Below, in pieces: positions 36,950-46,057 of a stretch of 64,000 bases of DNA. The position numbers and the translations under genes were made by a program. Below the pieces are notes generated by a model. The model was not told the origin of the DNA. It was given only the letters and a program-made list of their open reading frames with translations, and did not search any database. Positions within the stretch are counted from its first letter, which is position 1; each line of letters begins with the position of its first letter. Origin of the DNA: Bradyrhizobium elkanii WSM2783 (GTDB lineage: Bacteria; Pseudomonadota; Alphaproteobacteria; Rhizobiales; Xanthobacteraceae); contig NZ_AXAP01000014.1 of NCBI RefSeq assembly GCF_000472865.1, positions 97 through 64,096 of the forward strand, read 5' to 3'.

Positions 36950-38803
36950 ATGCTTCGTACAACCTTCGCTTCCTCGCGTGTCTTGCGAGTTGGCGTTCTC
37001 GGGCTCATCACCTTCACCACAGCGATCCTGATCTCCAGCGAGAGCGCCGAGGCGCGTCGCTCTCGCCACCGCCATCACGTGCGCTCTCATCAGGTGGATC
37101 GCGACAGCTATAGCCCCCAATTCTCCTCCATCATCGTCGACGGCAATTCCGGCTCGGTGCTGGCATCAAACAATCCCGATGGTCTTCGTCACCCGGCCTC
37201 GCTGACCAAGATCATGACGCTTTATCTGCTGTTCGAGCGCCTCGAAGCCGGCAGGATGAAGCTGGATACGGAAATGCAGGTATCGGAGCACGCTTCGGAG
37301 CAGTCTCCTACCAAGCTTGGCCTCCGGCCCGGCCAGACCATCAGGGTCGAAGACGCCATCAAGGGCCTGGTGACGCGTTCCGCCAATGACGCCGCCGTCG
37401 TGATCGCCGAAGCCATTGGCGGCGATGAGGATGATTTCGCCAAGATGATGACGCGGAAGGCCCGTTCGCTCGGCATGAGCAAGACGGTCTACCGCAACGC
37501 ATCAGGCCTGCCCAATGATGAGCAGGTGACGACCGCGCGCGACCAAGCCACCCTCGGCCGCGCGATCCAGGATCGGTTCCCGCGCTACTATCGGTATTTC
37601 TCGACCACCGTGTTCAATTATCGGGGACAGTCGATCCGCAATCACAACCACCTGCTCGGCAAGGTCGAGGGCATCGACGGCATCAAGACCGGCTACACCC
37701 GCGCCTCCGGCTTCAATCTCGTCAGCTCGCTGCGCCGAGGCAACCGCCATCTGGTCGGCGTGGTGTTGGGTGGCCGCAGCGGCGGCTCGCGCGACGCCAT
37801 CATGCGCAGCCTGCTCGCCGAGAACCTCGAGAAGGGCGCAACGATCCGCACCGCCGCCGCCATCACCGAGAAGAACGTCGCGGACGGCAATACCAATATC
37901 GCGGAAGCTGATACGCCGTCGCGCGGCAACGACCAGCCGGCGCAGGTCACTTCCGGCGCCGCCGCCTCCGCTGAACCCGCAATGGCAGCGCTCACGCCGG
38001 CGGCCCCGCGCCCGGCCGCAAAGGCATCGCTGATGGCCGCAGCGGCCGCCGCCCTTCCCCCGCCGCCAGCGAAGATTGAGCCAGCGGCGAGGCCGGAGCC
38101 CAAATCCGAACCCGCGCCCCTGACCAACGGCGTGATCCAGAGCCAGCCGATGGCGATCATTCCCGGCTCGGCCGAGCCGATGAAGCCGGTCAAGGTGAAG
38201 ACGGTTCAGGTCAAGGCCGGCGGCACCAAGCTCGCCTCCGCCGCGCCATCCCAGCCGGCACCACCGGTCACCAATGCGATCCCACCCCGTCCGGAAGTCG
38301 CCGAGACCTCCAGCGCCGTCGTGGCAAGCGCCGACGTCGCCAAGACCGACGTCGCCAAGACCGACGTCGCAAGGTCCGCAGCCAGAGCCGAAATGCCGCC
38401 GCAGCCTGCCGGGTTCGGCACCGGCAATGGCATCCTCGGTGTGTTGCCCGCGTCGAGCCTGCAGCAGCCCACCTCCTCGCCGCAGACGGTCGCCGCGCTC
38501 CAGCCGCAAGCGGTGTCGCCGGCCGCGGTCGCCAAGCCCACGCAGCCTGCCGTGCACACCGGCTGGATCATCCAGGTCGGTGCACTCGAAAGCGAGGACG
38601 AGGCGCGCCAGCGCATCGATCTTGCGCGCAACCAGTCGCGCGGCCTCCTCGGCAAGGCCGATCCCTTCACCGAGCCGGTCGTCGGCAAGGATAACCGCAA
38701 GCTTTATCGCGCCCGCTTTGCCGGCCTCGAGCGCGAGCAGGCCGAGGCGGCGTGCCGGACGCTGAAACGCGCCGACATCTCCTGCATCACCATCCGCAAC
38801 TGA
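36950..38803 (+). CDS. D-alanyl-D-alanine carboxypeptidase with C-terminal SPOR domain
   Basis: 617 residues. A signal peptide ends near residue 35. The penicillin-binding-protein motifs are SxxK at S84-L-T-K87 (HPASLTKIM), SAND (SxN) at about 148, and KTG in DGIKTGYTRASG. After the catalytic domain there is an Ala/Pro-rich linker of about 250 residues, including the three-fold repeat DVAKT/DVAR. The last about 80 residues form a SPOR domain (GWIIQVGALESEDEARQRI). It trims the terminal D-Ala of peptidoglycan stem peptides (DacF/DacC class), and SPOR would target it to the division site. Confidence 0.95.
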   Translation: MLRTTFASSRVLRVGVLGLITFTTAILISSESAEARRSRHRHHVRSHQVDRDSYSPQFSSIIVDGNSGSVLASNNPDGLRHPASLTKIMTLYLLFERLEAGRMKLDTEMQVSEHASEQSPTKLGLRPGQTIRVEDAIKGLVTRSANDAAVVIAEAIGGDEDDFAKMMTRKARSLGMSKTVYRNASGLPNDEQVTTARDQATLGRAIQDRFPRYYRYFSTTVFNYRGQSIRNHNHLLGKVEGIDGIKTGYTRASGFNLVSSLRRGNRHLVGVVLGGRSGGSRDAIMRSLLAENLEKGATIRTAAAITEKNVADGNTNIAEADTPSRGNDQPAQVTSGAAASAEPAMAALTPAAPRPAAKASLMAAAAAALPPPPAKIEPAARPEPKSEPAPLTNGVIQSQPMAIIPGSAEPMKPVKVKTVQVKAGGTKLASAAPSQPAPPVTNAIPPRPEVAETSSAVVASADVAKTDVAKTDVARSAARAEMPPQPAGFGTGNGILGVLPASSLQQPTSSPQTVAALQPQAVSPAAVAKPTQPAVHTGWIIQVGALESEDEARQRIDLARNQSRGLLGKADPFTEPVVGKDNRKLYRARFAGLEREQAEAACRTLKRADISCITIRN

Positions 38804-38828
38804 TCTTTCGGCCCGATCGTAAAATCGC

Positions 38829-38859
38829 AAAGCCGGCGCCCACCAGCGCCGGCTTTTTT
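38829..38859 (+). terminator. Rho-independent terminator of the carboxypeptidase gene
   Basis: AAAGCCGGCGC and GCGCCGGCTTTTTT form an 11-bp stem with a 6-nt loop, ending in a T-run, 25 bp after the stop codon. Confidence 0.93.
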
Positions 38860-39040
38860 GCGTCGGCCTGTCGCAGCCGCGGCCACTTGTTCCCTCGCGA
38901 AAACTTCTCGGCAAGGATTTACGGTTAAGCTTTCGAGAACAGGGGATCGACCACGCTGGACAACGGCGGGCGAGACAGGGCGCGTCAGCACAGAGAAGCA
39001 GCGGCAACTCTCGGTTTGTAGCGTTGGTAGCGTGCCGGAG

Positions 39041-39757
39041 TTAGCTAGAATGCGTGCGAAGCAAGGTATCCTTGGCCTCGTTTACACGGGCAGCGAGGTA
39101 CGTCGACCCCCCTTGGTCGGGATGCAGTTTCTTCATGAGAGTGCGGTGCGCCCGGCTGATCTCGTCACGCGAGGCTCCCGGCTGCAGGCCAAGGACCTGG
39201 TAGGCCTCCTCTTCCGTCATTTTGTCGCCCGGCGCCGCGCGGCGTTGCCCCCCTGCCCCGTTGCGCTGCGCGTCCTGACGCCAAGCGGGAAACCGGCGGT
39301 CCAGATAGCTTTCAAGTAACGTGACGCTTTCGGCGTCGAAGCCGGCGGCCATCGCCAGCAATCCCTGAAGGTCGAACTCGTCGAGCGAGCGGCCGGCATT
39401 CGGTCCTTCCACGATCTGGCCCGACAGCGCGCCGGTGTCGTGGTCGAGGCTCATGTCGAGATATTTCGAGCGCACGCGCGAGCTCTGTCCGGCGGAGCGC
39501 TGCGTGCCGCCGAAGATGCTGCCGAAATTGCCCAGCACGTTCGGCGACCAGCCGAGCAGGCCGGCGCCAAAGATCCCGAGCGGGATCGCGACAGCAAGTT
39601 CGCCCCTGATTCCGGTATAGGCGGCGACCGCGAGCGACAACACGCCGCCGACGATCTTGATCGCGCGCGCCATCATCGCCGGGTTGGCGGCCCGAAACAT
39701 CTGCAGCAGGAGATAAAGCGTGACAACGGCGACGACGCCGGCAATCAGGGTTGGCAT
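39041..39757 (-). CDS. Membrane-anchored DnaJ-domain protein
   Basis: 238 residues from ATG 39757. Hydrophobic helices lie at about residues 3-20 and 36-70. A hydrophilic middle includes SKYLDMSLDHDTGALSGQIV. The C-terminal J domain (about 172-238) reads EEAYQVLGLQPGASRDEISR and has the HPD motif in KKLHPDQGG. J domains stimulate Hsp70 ATPase; the membrane-anchor plus C-terminal J layout is like the Tim14/Pam18 group. The VWA protein gene is upstream on the same strand with a gap of about 110 bp. Confidence 0.9.
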   Translation of the reverse strand: MPTLIAGVVAVVTLYLLLQMFRAANPAMMARAIKIVGGVLSLAVAAYTGIRGELAVAIPLGIFGAGLLGWSPNVLGNFGSIFGGTQRSAGQSSRVRSKYLDMSLDHDTGALSGQIVEGPNAGRSLDEFDLQGLLAMAAGFDAESVTLLESYLDRRFPAWRQDAQRNGAGGQRRAAPGDKMTEEEAYQVLGLQPGASRDEISRAHRTLMKKLHPDQGGSTYLAARVNEAKDTLLRTHSS

Positions 39758-39866
39758 GGGCGCAATATAATCGCGGCGGCGAGGAAAAGCATCGCGAACC
39801 AAGCCCACAACGACCCAGCCTGGCTGGTGCACCGCCATGCGCTGTCAGGCGACGCGGCGACCACCG

Positions 39867-40631
39867 TCACTTCATCTGGCCGATCAACTTGGCCGCACCG
39901 CTCGCGGTTTTCGACAACTGCAGCAGCGCCTCGCGGCCGCCGGCGGCGTAGGCCGCAGCGGCCCGCAGCAGTTCGCGCAATTGCGCCGCTGCACCCGGAT
40001 CGAAGCGGCAATAGGCGCCGCCGGTCAGCCGCGCAATCTCGCGGAACGCCTGCTCGGCGGTGGCGTCGCCGCCTTCCTGGAACGTGAAGACGGGTACCTT
40101 GAGCAGCCCGAGTTCGCCGGCCTTGGTGCAGAGATCATCGACGGACTCCTCCATGGCGTCGCCGACGAACACCACGGCCCGCACCCCGGAGGCGACCGCC
40201 TCGCGGCGCGTCTCCGACAACACTTTGCCGATCTGAGTATTGCCGCCCTGGCAATCGATCTTGCCCATCAATCTGGCAAGGTGAGCGCTGTCGGAAATCC
40301 AGCCAGTCGCCCGGCATTCGTTGAAACCGCGGTAGTAGACCAGGCGGATATCCAGGCTGCCCAGGGAAGCGGCTTCGCGAAACATGTCCGCCTGCAGCGC
40401 GCAGGCCATGTCCCAGGTCGGCTGCCGGCTCATGGTGGCGTCGAGTGCAAAAATCAGCCTTCCACGCCCGCTGGCCTGATGCGGCGACATCGCGCGCGCC
40501 TTGGCGACGAAGGCGGCGATATCGTCGGAGCTGGACGGAGATGCTTCCGGCAAGCGACCGAACTTGCGGGCCTCGGCCGCCTGCGCAGCGATGTCGTTAC
40601 CGGATTTCGGTTTGGTCGGTTCGCCAGCCAT
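39867..40631 (-). CDS. VWA-domain protein
   Basis: 254 residues, no signal peptide, cytoplasmic. The VWA domain (about residues 55-225) has a MIDAS-like D-A-T-M-S in LIFALDATMSRQPTW, then DIRLVYYRGFNECRATGWI and VVFVGDAMEE. Metal-dependent adhesion sites bind protein partners. The N-terminal 50 residues are low-complexity. The gene sits just upstream of the membrane DnaJ gene, a pairing I believe recurs in related genomes; no function is known. Confidence 0.85.
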   Translation of the reverse strand: MAGEPTKPKSGNDIAAQAAEARKFGRLPEASPSSSDDIAAFVAKARAMSPHQASGRGRLIFALDATMSRQPTWDMACALQADMFREAASLGSLDIRLVYYRGFNECRATGWISDSAHLARLMGKIDCQGGNTQIGKVLSETRREAVASGVRAVVFVGDAMEESVDDLCTKAGELGLLKVPVFTFQEGGDATAEQAFREIARLTGGAYCRFDPGAAAQLRELLRAAAAYAAGGREALLQLSKTASGAAKLIGQMK

Positions 40632-40722
40632 GAATCCTCGCCGTTGCTGCGAGGATTATGTGGGCCGAGACCAGGAAAGCGTCAATGCGCGCGCGGGATG
40701 CGCCGAGCATTGGGGCCAGAGG

Positions 40723-41637
40723 TCAGTTTGGTACGGCCGAGCGATCTTTCTCGGTCTCGGTCTTCTGGACCTTCTTGGTCGAGGGATCCGGTACGTAGAG
40801 CGAGACCGGTCCCGGTTCGAGGATCTTCGGCGGCGCACTCCTGGTGTCGACCGGCGCCACCTCACTGTCGCTATCGACCAGAAACTTGTCGAGCATCGCC
40901 TGGATCGAGTTCTTCGCCACGTCCGGGCCGGTGTCGCGCATATCGTTGTGCTGGAAGTTGGTGTTCACCACGGTGATACCGGACTTCTCGCACTCCTCAT
41001 CATCGGGCACGACGCCCGGATCAGGCTTGAAATGGGTATCCTTCGAGCGGAACGACAGGATCTTGAACTTGCCGTCGGTCAGGAACGGCACGCGCAGATT
41101 GTCCAGCGTCACGACCTTCTTGATCTCGTCGGGATACTGCTTGGCGAAGTACATCGAGATGTCGCCGCCCATCGAGTGTCCGACCATGGTGACCTTGGCA
41201 TAGTCGGCGTTAGGCTGGAGCTTCTTCATCTCGTCGATAGCGAAGTGGATATTGGCCACGCCGCGCTGGATTTGCGGCAAGCGGCCGACATAGAGCTCGC
41301 CGGCCTTGGTCACCATCGGCGGGTCTGTCGGCAGGTCGTGCTGCGGGCTGATCACCAGATAGCCGCGCGCGGCAAAGATGTTGGTCAGGAACGAATACTC
41401 GGTGTTCTTGACGGTGTTGCCGTGGTTGAGGATCGCCACCGGCAGGGTGATCATGCCGGCGTTGGCCTGCATCTCCTTGTCCCAGCGCACGGCCACGTCG
41501 ACGGGAACGAGGCGATTGTCCCGCGCCGGATCATAGAATTTGAGTGTCTCGTGACGGATAGCCCACTTGCTGGCGGTGAAATACGCGCCAGTAACAAGCA
41601 CGGTAAGTGAAAGCAGAACGGTAATTCCACGTTTCAT
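40723..41637 (-). CDS. Alpha/beta-hydrolase with N-terminal signal anchor
   Basis: 304 residues from ATG 41637. The first 22 residues are a signal peptide or anchor (MKRGITVLLSLTVLVTGAYF). The nucleophile elbow is GHSMGG (VTMVGHSMGGDISMYF), preceded by PVAILNHGN and GYLVISPQHDLPTDPP. The last 45 residues are a polar, Pro/Lys-rich tail. It is probably exported and an esterase or lipase-like enzyme; no substrate can be assigned. A TTGTGC-N4-GCACAA palindrome lies about 150 bp upstream, similar to the one before the phasin gene. Confidence 0.8.
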   Translation of the reverse strand: MKRGITVLLSLTVLVTGAYFTASKWAIRHETLKFYDPARDNRLVPVDVAVRWDKEMQANAGMITLPVAILNHGNTVKNTEYSFLTNIFAARGYLVISPQHDLPTDPPMVTKAGELYVGRLPQIQRGVANIHFAIDEMKKLQPNADYAKVTMVGHSMGGDISMYFAKQYPDEIKKVVTLDNLRVPFLTDGKFKILSFRSKDTHFKPDPGVVPDDEECEKSGITVVNTNFQHNDMRDTGPDVAKNSIQAMLDKFLVDSDSEVAPVDTRSAPPKILEPGPVSLYVPDPSTKKVQKTETEKDRSAVPN

Positions 41638-41943
41638 ATTCGTCCTCGGCGCGCCCGCCTCTGGCGCTATATCCCATTTGTCCGGACTCTGACGGTCCGT
41701 GTGGATGATATATGTCACAGCGACGTGACGGGAAGTCCAAATGTTGTGTGTTGACCGCCTGATCGTTGTGCGATGCACCTAATCCTTGTGCATACGCACA
41801 AGTAGCTGTGGGATTTGGCTTTCCTCCTAACCTTATGATGGCGCCTGCGAAATTCGGGTCTAGGCGCTCAATACATTTGTAATAAAACGGCCTATTTTGA
41901 AGTTTGTTCCCGGCTTTGGACCCTCCCCCGTAGTCACACGGGT
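41638..41943. other. Intergenic region upstream of the alpha/beta-hydrolase
   Basis: 306 bp between the hydrolase and the XRE gene that ends at 41944. It is AT-richer than its neighbours and contains the palindrome at 41785-41802 and a looser TTGTGCGATGCAC at about 41766. Nothing codes for protein. Confidence 0.55.
41785..41802. promoter_or_regulatory. CTTGTGC-N4-GCACAAG palindrome
   Basis: A perfect pair of 7-bp arms around ATAC, about 150 bp upstream of the alpha/beta-hydrolase. Its half-site TTGTGC is the same as in the phasin-upstream box at 36649, where the spacer is one base shorter. Confidence 0.5.
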
Positions 41944-42717
41944 TCAGGCAGCCGTGTAGATGGTAAGTTTCAGCGCCGGGTCGTCATTGGCCTGAAAGCT
42001 CGCATATTCGTAGGCCAGGCGGCCCCTCTTGGGATGGCTGAGCACTTTGCGGCCGGACACGCTGCTTTTGATATCGTGCGCCCCCCACCATTGGGCGAAT
42101 TCCTGGCAGCCGTGCTGCAGCCGAGCGAGCAGGTCGCGAAAGGCAGGATCGCCCGCCCAGAGATCGTGACTTGCGCGAAACTGGGCCACCATCCGGCGGG
42201 CTTCGTCGGCCCATGATGGACCGAACAGACGCCGCGTCGCCTCATTGGTCAGCATGCAGATGAGCACGTTGCGGTCGGCCGGCGGAAGTCGGCTGAAGCC
42301 GAAGGTTTGTTCTGCGGCATCATTCCAGGCCAGAATGTCCCAGCGCCGCCCGGTGATATAGGCCGGCTGGTTCAAGCTCTCCATCGTGCGCCGGATCGCC
42401 GGTGGCACCACCTCCGGGATGAACGGCCGCCGATCGGCGTCGCGGATCAGCGCCCGCAGATGCGCGTGCTCGGCCTTGGTCAACCGTAGCGCTCGCGCCA
42501 AGGCGTCGATCGTCGTCAGCGAAGGGCTGACGCTGCGGCCCTGTTCGAGCCGCGTGTACCAATCGACGCCGATGCCGGCGAGTTCGGCCACCTCCTCGCG
42601 GCGCAAGCCGGGCGTGCGACGGCGTCGTCCGATCGGAATGCCGGCAGTTTTTGGTGTCAGCTTCTCCCGCCGCGAGCGCAGGAAATCGCCGAGTTCGCTT
42701 TGCCGGGCATCTGCCAT
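41944..42717 (-). CDS. XRE-family regulator with MmyB-like ligand domain
   Basis: 257 residues. The HTH (about 8-85) contains RRTPGLRREEVAELAGIGVD and WYTRLEQGRSVSPS. The C-terminal MmyB-like domain (about 105-255) has YITGRRWDILAWNDAAEQTF and ending HPKRGRLAYEYASFQANDDP. This family usually regulates the divergent gene next to it, often a short-chain or zinc-type dehydrogenase. The divergent neighbour is the alcohol dehydrogenase at 42826, with 108 bp between the starts. Confidence 0.92.
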   Translation of the reverse strand: MADARQSELGDFLRSRREKLTPKTAGIPIGRRRRTPGLRREEVAELAGIGVDWYTRLEQGRSVSPSLTTIDALARALRLTKAEHAHLRALIRDADRRPFIPEVVPPAIRRTMESLNQPAYITGRRWDILAWNDAAEQTFGFSRLPPADRNVLICMLTNEATRRLFGPSWADEARRMVAQFRASHDLWAGDPAFRDLLARLQHGCQEFAQWWGAHDIKSSVSGRKVLSHPKRGRLAYEYASFQANDDPALKLTIYTAA

Positions 42718-42825
42718 GGGACTCTTCCTGCGACGAAAGGAGGGACTCTTGATCCCAGGATAATACCAGGTCTTGTTGCCCAGGACAGGCGCTTCGATGA
42801 TGCAGTCTCAAGCGGGGTAAGAGCC

Positions 42826-43908
42826 ATGAAAGCTGCTGTTTTGAGATCATTTGGATCGCCACTTGCGATCGAAACCGTTACCGACCCGGTGATCGGCACC
42901 GGTGAAGTCGTGGTCGACGTCGTGGCGACGCGCGTACTGTCCTATGCCAACGAAGTCTTCAGCGGCGAACGAAACTATCTCTTGGAGTTGCCGGCCGTGC
43001 CGGGACCCGGCGCGATCGGAAGGGTTCGCGCGGTGGGGTCCGACGCCACGCACCTCGCCGTGGGCGACTGGGTCTATTGCGACCCGACCTTCCGCTCCCG
43101 CGACGACGCCATCTCGCCCGACATTACCCTGCAAGGCTGGAGCGCGCGCGGCGAAGGCGGGTTGCGGCTGCAGCGGCACTTCCGCCACGGTTCATTCGCG
43201 GAGCAGACGCTGGTCCCAACCGAGAACGTCAAGCGCATCGGCACGATCGATGCGGTCCACGCGCCAGCCTGGTGCGCGCTCGGCACATGCCTTGTGCCGT
43301 ATGGCGGCTTCCTGGCGGCAAGACTGCAGGCGGGGGAGACGGTGCTGGTCAGCGGCGCCACCGGCAATTTCGGCAGCGCCGCCGTCGCGGTCGCGCTCGC
43401 CATGGGCGCGAGATGCGTGGTGGCGCCGGGGCGCAATGAAAGGGTGCTCGCCGACCTGGCGCGTCGCTTCGGCCACAGGGTGCGCCCGGTCCGGCTTTCC
43501 AGCAATGAGGAGGACGATCGCCGGCGGATGCGCGAGGCGGCTGACGGCCCGATCGATTGCGTGATCGACCTGATGCCGCCCTCGGTCAGTGCAACCACGG
43601 TGCGCGCGGCCATCACGACGGTGCGCCCCTACGGGCGCGTGGTGCTTATGGGCGGCGTCGGGATGCTGGGTGGCCCAGGCCTCGAATTGCCCTACCCCTG
43701 GATCATGCGCGAATGCATCACCATCCACGGCGTATGGATGTATCCGCCGGAAGCAACGCTCGGTCTCGTTGGCATGATCCGGGCGGGCCTGCTGCCGCTC
43801 GACCTGTTTGAGGTTACCACCTTCGACCTTGACCACGTCAACGAGGCGGTGGCGCACGCGGCCGCCAATGGCGGCCCTTTCAAGATGACGATCCTGCAGC
43901 CGGCGTGA
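42826..43908 (+). CDS. MDR-family alcohol dehydrogenase/quinone oxidoreductase
   Basis: 360 residues from ATG 42826. The nucleotide-binding fold has VSGATGNFGSAAVAVALAMG. The N-terminal GroES-like part opens MKAAVLRSFGSPLAIETV. The catalytic-zinc GHE motif of classical alcohol dehydrogenases is absent (PGPGAIGRV instead), so it is probably a zinc-independent NAD(P)H-dependent reductase. Substrate unknown. It is likely controlled by the divergent XRE regulator. Confidence 0.9.
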   Translation: MKAAVLRSFGSPLAIETVTDPVIGTGEVVVDVVATRVLSYANEVFSGERNYLLELPAVPGPGAIGRVRAVGSDATHLAVGDWVYCDPTFRSRDDAISPDITLQGWSARGEGGLRLQRHFRHGSFAEQTLVPTENVKRIGTIDAVHAPAWCALGTCLVPYGGFLAARLQAGETVLVSGATGNFGSAAVAVALAMGARCVVAPGRNERVLADLARRFGHRVRPVRLSSNEEDDRRRMREAADGPIDCVIDLMPPSVSATTVRAAITTVRPYGRVVLMGGVGMLGGPGLELPYPWIMRECITIHGVWMYPPEATLGLVGMIRAGLLPLDLFEVTTFDLDHVNEAVAHAAANGGPFKMTILQPA

Positions 43909-43917
43909 GCCGCCCCC

Positions 43918-44841
43918 TCAAGTCGCGATGATGTCGTGGAGCTCGAGCGGTTTGTCGACCTGGCTGAACCATTCGGCCCGGTTGGCCGCGCGGCGGCGGC
44001 CGCGCTCGTCGAGCGGCAGCTTCAATTGGCGCAGGAGGCCAGTCACCTCCTCGCGCGCCGTGACGTGGCCCATACTGGGCCGGGTGCCGAGCGTCTGCTC
44101 GTCGATATCGTCGAGCGCGGTCAGGCCGCGCGGGAAGAATTCCCGGTACACGACGCGCTCGGCAAAGCCGTCGATCGAGCGGAAACCGAGCCGCAGCGAC
44201 AACTGTTTCAGGCCGCTTGCGACGAGCTGCTTGTTGCGCGACCCAAGCATCGAGAGGCGGTTGCGGACCACGATCCAGTCGGTGGTGGTGCCGTCCACCT
44301 GGCGCCGCTTGCGCCTGACGTCGCGCACCATCTCGGCGTAATGGCTTTCGCCGGTCACCGAATAGGTGACGGGATCGATGGTGCCCAGCACGTCGAAGTC
44401 AAGGAAGCTGTCATTGATCGGCGTGACCAGCGTGTCGGCCATCGAATGGGCGAGCCGCATCAGGTGGCTGTCCGTGCCCGGCGTATCGATGACGATGAAA
44501 TCGAAATTGCGCTCGACCGCGCTGATCGCCGCCATGAACTGCTGGAACTCGGCGTTCTCGTTCTCCGCGATCTGCATCGTCTCGCCGTACTTGATGCAAT
44601 GATGCACGGGGATTTCGAGGCCGAGATTGGTGCGCCGTGCCCAGGCCCGCCGGTTATTGATGTAGCGGGTAAAGCTCTGCTGGCGGCAATCGAGATCGAT
44701 GGTGGCGACCCGCTGGCCGGCCTTCATTAGGGCGACGGCGATGTGCAGGGCGGTGGTGGATTTGCCCGAACCGCCCTTCTCGTTGCCAAGCACCACCACA
44801 TGGGCGGAGCCGGATTGCGCCTGACTAGCCTGTACCAGCAT
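43918..44841 (-). CDS. mipZ: MipZ/ParA-like division-plane positioning ATPase
   Basis: 307 residues. The deviant Walker A is GNEKGGSGKSTTA (from about residue 19), with signature Lys in KGGSGKST; the switch regions include TIDLDCRQQSFTRYINNRRA and VIDTPGTDSHLMRLAHSMAD. The TIDLDxRQ/ENRRAW pattern is that of MipZ rather than chromosome-partitioning ParA. In Caulobacter MipZ binds the ParB-origin complex and inhibits FtsZ near the poles, placing the division site at midcell. No parB is adjacent, as usual for mipZ. Confidence 0.92.
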   Translation of the reverse strand: MLVQASQAQSGSAHVVVLGNEKGGSGKSTTALHIAVALMKAGQRVATIDLDCRQQSFTRYINNRRAWARRTNLGLEIPVHHCIKYGETMQIAENENAEFQQFMAAISAVERNFDFIVIDTPGTDSHLMRLAHSMADTLVTPINDSFLDFDVLGTIDPVTYSVTGESHYAEMVRDVRRKRRQVDGTTTDWIVVRNRLSMLGSRNKQLVASGLKQLSLRLGFRSIDGFAERVVYREFFPRGLTALDDIDEQTLGTRPSMGHVTAREEVTGLLRQLKLPLDERGRRRAANRAEWFSQVDKPLELHDIIAT

Positions 44842-45123
44842 GACCTGATCCCCTTGATATCTTCAAATCGGGCGCTTCGACGGTCAAGTGAAATGCGCCA
44901 TGCGCTCAAGGAGCAGCCGACTGTCTTCCTTGATCATGAATCCATCGCGGGAGATGCCAGCCCGCAATCGCTTAAGGTCGCCAAGCGGGTCAGGTGCGCC
45001 CGCCTGCCGCCTTGGCGTCGACGCCTTCCCCTTGGTATGGTCGGGTGCCCGCCTCATCGAGCGAGTCCAAGCCCGTCTCGCCCGACCAGACCTTCCCGAA
45101 CCAGCCCAAGAGATTGAATCCAG

Positions 45124-45975
45124 ATGTCGCGAAGTCCCGTGGTCGTCCGCACCGTCCCTGCCTTGCGCCGCTCCGTCGAGGCTTTGCGCGGAAGAAAGGC
45201 CATGACAGCACTGGTCCCAACCATGGGAGCTCTCCATGACGGGCATGTGTCGCTGGTACGCCTTGCCAAGCGACGCGCCCAGCGCGTCGTCGTCTCGATC
45301 TTCGTCAATCCGACCCAGTTCGCGCCATCAGAGGATTTCGGCTCCTATCCGCGTACATGGAAGGACGACGTCGCAAAGCTCGCCGCCGAGAAGGTCGACC
45401 TGATCTGGCATCCCGACGTCAAGACGATGTACCCGGATGGCTTTGCCACGCGGATCGCGCCGGAGGGGCCCGCCACCGTCGGCCTCGAAGACCGCTTCCG
45501 TCCGCATTTCTTCGGCGGGGTCGCAACGGTCGTCGGCAAACTGTTCACGCAGTGCCGGCCGGATTTTGCGATCTTCGGCGAGAAGGACTTTCAGCAGTTG
45601 CGGGTCGTGACCCAGATGGCGCGAGACCTCGACCTCGGCGTCAAGGTGATCGGCTCGAAAACTGTGCGCGAGCGCGACGGGCTCGCAATGTCATCCCGCA
45701 ACGTCTACCTCTCGCCCGAAGAACGGCGCGTGGCGCCTGAACTCTATCGCGTCATGAAGGAAACCGCCCGCCGGATCCGTGCCGGTGAAGCGATCAAGCC
45801 GGCTGTCGCCGGCGGCGCCAAGCTGATCGAGAAGGCCGGCTTCAAGCTCGACTATCTGGAAGTGCGCCACGCCGAGACGCTGGCGCCGATCGCCTCGATC
45901 AAGGACGGCCCGTTGCGGATGCTGGTGGCCGCACGGCTCGGCACCACGAGACTGATCGACAATATCGCGGTTTAG
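45124..45975 (+). CDS. panC: Pantothenate synthetase
   Basis: 283 residues, the standard length. The nucleotidyltransferase HIGH-like motif is in [10 protein letters not shown] (32-41); [45 protein letters not shown] and the KMSKS-like [15 protein letters not shown] follow. It joins pantoate and beta-alanine using ATP in coenzyme A synthesis. panB is not present here. The gene is divergent from mipZ, with about 280 bp in between where I see no further feature. Confidence 0.97.
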   Translation: MSRSPVVVRTVPALRRSVEALRGRKAMTALVPTMGALHDGHVSLVRLAKRRAQRVVVSIFVNPTQFAPSEDFGSYPRTWKDDVAKLAAEKVDLIWHPDVKTMYPDGFATRIAPEGPATVGLEDRFRPHFFGGVATVVGKLFTQCRPDFAIFGEKDFQQLRVVTQMARDLDLGVKVIGSKTVRERDGLAMSSRNVYLSPEERRVAPELYRVMKETARRIRAGEAIKPAVAGGAKLIEKAGFKLDYLEVRHAETLAPIASIKDGPLRMLVAARLGTTRLIDNIAV

Positions 45976-45988
45976 GGCGGCCGCGCCT

Positions 45989-46057
45989 TAGAGCGTTTTC
46001 GAGCGAAGTGGACACCGGTTCGCGTGAAGAAAACGCGTCAAAACAAGAATCTAGAGC
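45989..46057. repeat. Dispersed repeat (AGAGCGTTTTCGAGCGAAGTGG family)
   Basis: The 69-bp element begins TAGAGCGTTTTCGAGCGAAG and ends AATCTAGAGC; GCGTTTTC near the left end pairs with GAAAACGC at 46029-46036. It is a very common intergenic unit in Bradyrhizobium-like genomes. It fills the gap between the convergent panC and DUF1489 genes, and its right edge includes the stop codon of the DUF1489 gene (CTA at 46051-46053 on the plus strand). Confidence 0.82.
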
